Shown here: one piece after another, positions 6,603-8,414 of the stretch | How the letters are laid out: the number at the start of each line of letters is the position of its first letter | How positions within the stretch are numbered: the first letter of the stretch is position 1 | Assembly (NCBI GenBank): GCA_007130555.1 | Contig: SLSH01000346.1 | Coordinates: 1 to 8,414, forward strand | Direction: 5' to 3' | Origin: Bacteroidales bacterium | GTDB taxonomy: Bacteria > Bacteroidota > Bacteroidia > Bacteroidales > ML635J-15 | Length of the DNA stretch: 8,414 nt | Notes under the pieces: model-generated | What the model saw: only the letters and a program-made list of their open reading frames with translations | Told to the model about the DNA's origin: nothing | The model's database searches: none | Program-made: the position numbers and the translations under genes

Positions 6603-7394
6603 ATGATAAAAAAAATTGTAATACTTGGAGCAGGAAATCTTGCATGGCATTTTGTTGATAAAATCAGCAAAACAGATATAAATATCATGCAGGTTTTTTC
6701 AATAACCCATAAGTCTGCAAAGAAACTTGCCGACAAATACAAATTGCCATATACCGATAATCCCGAAGATATTTCTGCTGATGCGGATATTTATCTGTTT
6801 ATGTTAAGTGATACGGGGCTCAGGGAACTTTCCGAAAAATTCCCTCACAAAAACAAAACAATGGTACATACATCGGGAAGTTTGCCAATGGATATTTTTA
6901 AAAACAAAACAAACAATTACGGGGTTTTGTATCCGTATCAAACTTTCCGTAAAGAAATTGAAATGGATTTCTCAAAAATCCCGATGTGCATAGAAGCATC
7001 TGACAGTAAAACAGAAAAAGAACTGTCGGATTTTGCGGAAACTCTTAATTGCAAATATTATTTTTTTGATAGCGAAAAACGAAAAATATTACACATAGCG
7101 GCTGTATTTGCATGTAATTTTATGAATCACAGCATACATCTCGGAGAAACTATTCTGAAAAATAATAATATAGATGAGAAATTACTAAATCCTTTATTGG
7201 AACAAAGTTTTAAAAATATTTTAAATTTTTCTGCGAAAAATACACAAACGGGTCCTGCTGTCAGAAATGATAATATTATTATAAATAAACATATTGAAAT
7301 CTTAAAAAATAATAGTACATTGCAAGAAGTTTATAAAATATTAAGCAAAAGTATTATAGAAATAAATAATAATAATAATGAAAACGGAAAATAA
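6603..7394 (+). CDS. Rossmann-like and DUF2520 domain protein (predicted NAD(P)-dependent oxidoreductase)
   Basis: The 263-residue protein opens with a dinucleotide-binding strand-loop-helix, GAGNLAWH (9-16), followed by a Rossmann domain to about residue 125 that includes HTSGSLP (89-95) and YPYQTF (110-115). The C-terminal helical DUF2520 domain follows, with LHIAAVFACNFMNH (163-176) and TGPAVRND (216-223). The layout resembles the 6-phosphogluconate dehydrogenase/ketopantoate reductase class, but no substrate is established for the family, and I assign none. The tail is a run of five Asn encoded by (AAT)5 at 7365-7379, which leads straight into the start codon of the next gene. The 17-base overlap with the KdsC-like gene suggests the two act together; this pairing is common in Bacteroidota. 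The start follows a candidate promoter by 40 bases, and no earlier in-frame ATG is plausible. Confidence 0.88.
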   Translation: MIKKIVILGAGNLAWHFVDKISKTDINIMQVFSITHKSAKKLADKYKLPYTDNPEDISADADIYLFMLSDTGLRELSEKFPHKNKTMVHTSGSLPMDIFKNKTNNYGVLYPYQTFRKEIEMDFSKIPMCIEASDSKTEKELSDFAETLNCKYYFFDSEKRKILHIAAVFACNFMNHSIHLGETILKNNNIDEKLLNPLLEQSFKNILNFSAKNTQTGPAVRNDNIIINKHIEILKNNSTLQEVYKILSKSIIEINNNNNENGK

Positions 7395-7899
7395 TCTGAA
7401 TTTTAAGCAATTATTAAAAAAAGTTAAAGCTCTGGTTTTTGATGTTGACGGAGTATTGTCAAAAAATGTGGTGCAAATTCAAAACGACGGGGAATTAGTT
7501 CGTACAACAAATGTTAAAGACGGATTTGCTTTAAGATTTGCGATTGAAAAAGGATTAAAAATTGCAATAATAACAGGCGGTTTGAACAAATCCGTAAAAA
7601 AACGATATAATGCTTTGGGTATAAATCATTTCTATTTGGGTAGCAGAGATAAAACAGAAAATTTAAAGGATTTTTTAAAAAAGAACAATATTAAAGCCGA
7701 AGAAGTTTTGTATATGGGAGACGACTTACCCGATTATGAAGTTATGAAAATCGCAGGAGTCCCGACATGCCCCGCAGATGCATCAACCGAAATTAAAAAT
7801 ATCTCAATTTATATCTCAAACTATAACGGAGGAGAAGCTTGTGTAAGAGATATTATAGAGCAAGTACTGCGATCACAAGGAAAATGGTTTGAAGAGTAG
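7378..7899 (+). CDS. kdsC: KdsC-like HAD phosphatase (probable 3-deoxy-D-manno-octulosonate 8-phosphate phosphatase)
   Basis: At 173 residues this is a minimal, cap-less HAD enzyme of the KdsC size, a class that works as a tetramer. Motifs: DVDGVLS (22-28; nucleophile D22, acid/base D24), ITGG (65-68), K92 in GSRDKTENL, and GDDLPD (114-119). The C-terminal GGEACVRDIIEQVL resembles the segment that completes a neighbour's active site in KdsC tetramers. KdsC removes phosphate from Kdo-8-phosphate on the way to lipopolysaccharide. A close relative in Bacteroides thetaiotaomicron acts on KDN-9-phosphate, so a nonulosonate substrate is possible. The E. coli enzyme has TGR where this one has TGG. 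The start overlaps the DUF2520 gene by 17 bases. Neither Kdo synthase nor CMP-Kdo transferase genes are in the window. Confidence 0.85.
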   Translation: MKTENNLNFKQLLKKVKALVFDVDGVLSKNVVQIQNDGELVRTTNVKDGFALRFAIEKGLKIAIITGGLNKSVKKRYNALGINHFYLGSRDKTENLKDFLKKNNIKAEEVLYMGDDLPDYEVMKIAGVPTCPADASTEIKNISIYISNYNGGEACVRDIIEQVLRSQGKWFEE

Positions 7900-7938
7900 T
7901 GGTTATTGGCAAAATAAATTTGAATCATTTTGAATATA

Positions 7939-7971
7939 GAATAATGAACATTTGAATGATGAATTATGAAT
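7939..7971 (+). repeat. Left inverted repeat of the four-helix-bundle element (covers the start codon)
   Basis: These 33 bases pair with 8356-8396 at 32 of 33 positions once an 8-base bulge (8371-8378) on the right side is allowed. The shared outer block is GAATAATGAACATTTGAA. The ATG at 7966-7968 lies inside this arm. Confidence 0.8.
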
Positions 7972-8337
7972 AAAAAAAGAAAATATGACCTTGAGGAACG
8001 GCTTATCAATTTTGCCATTTTAATTATGGAAATTGTTGAGCAATTACCAAATACGCGAATTAGTAATCATATAGCCGGGCAATTGACCAGAAGTGGAACA
8101 TCGCCTACATTGCATTATGGAGAAGTGCAAAGTGCCGAATCACAAAGGGATTTTATTCACAAGTTTAAAGTAATTCTAAAAGAGCTTCGTGAAACCAATA
8201 TTTGTTTAAAAATCATTAAGCGTAAACCATTGATAAAATCATCCCAAAAAGTTGACTTTGCATTGACCGAATGTAATGAACTAATTTCAATTTTCGTTTC
8301 AAGCATAAAAACCGATGAAAAAAAAAATAATACTTAG
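7966..8337 (+). CDS. Four-helix-bundle protein of the 23S rRNA intervening-sequence (S23/IVP) family
   Basis: This 123-residue, highly helical protein matches the S23/IVP family (TIGR02436/PF05635) by its pattern: KYDLEERLINFA near the N-terminus, SNHIAGQLTRSGTSPTLHYGE in the second and third helices (33-53), and RDFIHKFKVILKELRETN (61-78) with the conserved Lys/Glu/Thr spacing. Homologues were first found inside intervening sequences of 23S rRNA, and the Avd protein of diversity-generating retroelements shares the fold. Family members form oligomeric, basic, nucleic-acid-binding barrels, and the function of free-standing copies is unknown. No reverse transcriptase or rRNA is near. The first codon lies inside an inverted repeat whose partner follows the stop by 18 bases, so gene and repeats look like one unit placed 66 bases after kdsC. 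Codon use is similar to the neighbours. Confidence 0.85.
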   Translation: MNKKRKYDLEERLINFAILIMEIVEQLPNTRISNHIAGQLTRSGTSPTLHYGEVQSAESQRDFIHKFKVILKELRETNICLKIIKRKPLIKSSQKVDFALTECNELISIFVSSIKTDEKKNNT

Positions 8338-8355
8338 AATAAACGAATATTAAAA

Positions 8356-8396
8356 ATTCATTATTCATCATTCGGTTGTTCAAATGTTCATTATTC
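8356..8396 (-). repeat. Right inverted repeat of the four-helix-bundle element
   Basis: These 41 bases are complementary to 7939-7971 except for one mismatch and an 8-base bulge, TTCGGTTG (8371-8378). It starts 18 bases after the stop codon. The window ends 18 bases beyond it, so what lies downstream is unknown. Confidence 0.8.
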
Positions 8397-8414
8397 AATA
8401 AAATAGAGCTTTAC

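Larger units (their letters stand above)
7939..8396. mobile_element. Putative IVS-like element: S23 gene bracketed by inverted repeats
   Basis: The unit spans 458 bases: left repeat 7939-7971, the four-helix-bundle gene, and right repeat 8356-8396. The layout (complementary ends, S23 ORF in the loop) is that of 23S rRNA intervening sequences, yet here it sits in an intergenic region. I find no target duplication and no transposase, so mobility is inferred from architecture only. Confidence 0.6.

Noticed and set aside
7939..8396. Diversity-generating retroelement, because the four-helix-bundle protein resembles Avd
   Set aside because: There is no reverse transcriptase, template/variable repeat pair or target gene in the window, and the bracketing repeats are inverted.
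8216..8398. 60-codon minus-strand open frame at the right end
   Set aside because: It is antisense to the four-helix-bundle gene and starts within the right inverted repeat.

Overview
This AT-rich window looks like a chromosomal segment of a member of the Bacteroidota. Supporting evidence: leaders are A/T-rich without clear Shine-Dalgarno sequences, at least one leader has a TAnnTTTG-type -7 box, and the gene set is typical of that phylum (DUF2520 Rossmann protein plus KdsC-type phosphatase, cmk-ispH, a beta-phosphoglucomutase/GH65 fusion, a four-helix-bundle 'S23' protein). IspH implies the MEP isoprenoid route. A KdsC-like phosphatase suggests an outer membrane with Kdo or a related acid sugar. 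The species cannot be named from the sequence.

Layout. (1) Minus strand, 1-4362: a two-gene sugar-phosphate cluster. The upstream gene (4362 to 3163) is a HAD-IIB, trehalose-6-phosphate-phosphatase-like enzyme with an unassigned N-terminal third. After 70 bases comes one very long gene (3092 down to base 1, running off the left edge). It fuses a beta-phosphoglucomutase-type HAD domain to a GH65 disaccharide phosphorylase. I read its frame codon by codon and found no stop in 1030 codons. (2) 4363-4847: a divergent intergenic region rich in repeats. It holds a 140-bp MITE-like element with perfect 26-bp terminal inverted repeats, two small hairpins and one copy of a 46-bp palindromic repeat. 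(3) Plus strand, 4848-6402: cmk and ispH, overlapping by 11 bases. (4) 6403-6602: a second copy of the 46-bp repeat, then a plausible Bacteroidota promoter. (5) Plus strand, 6603-7899: a DUF2520 Rossmann protein and a KdsC-like phosphatase, overlapping by 17 bases. (6) 7939-8396: a self-contained unit in which a four-helix-bundle (23S rRNA intervening-sequence protein family) gene is bracketed by near-perfect inverted repeats. The left repeat covers the start codon.

How the parts fit. The minus-strand pair is consistent with phosphorolysis of an alpha-glucoside: GH65 would release beta-glucose-1-phosphate, and the fused mutase would convert it to glucose-6-phosphate. The HAD-IIB enzyme would act on a related sugar phosphate. 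The plus-strand genes are housekeeping: CMP phosphorylation, isoprenoid precursor synthesis and probably Kdo-type sugar metabolism. The less ordinary content is non-coding or mobile: the MITE, the dispersed 46-bp palindrome and the inverted-repeat-bracketed S23 element.
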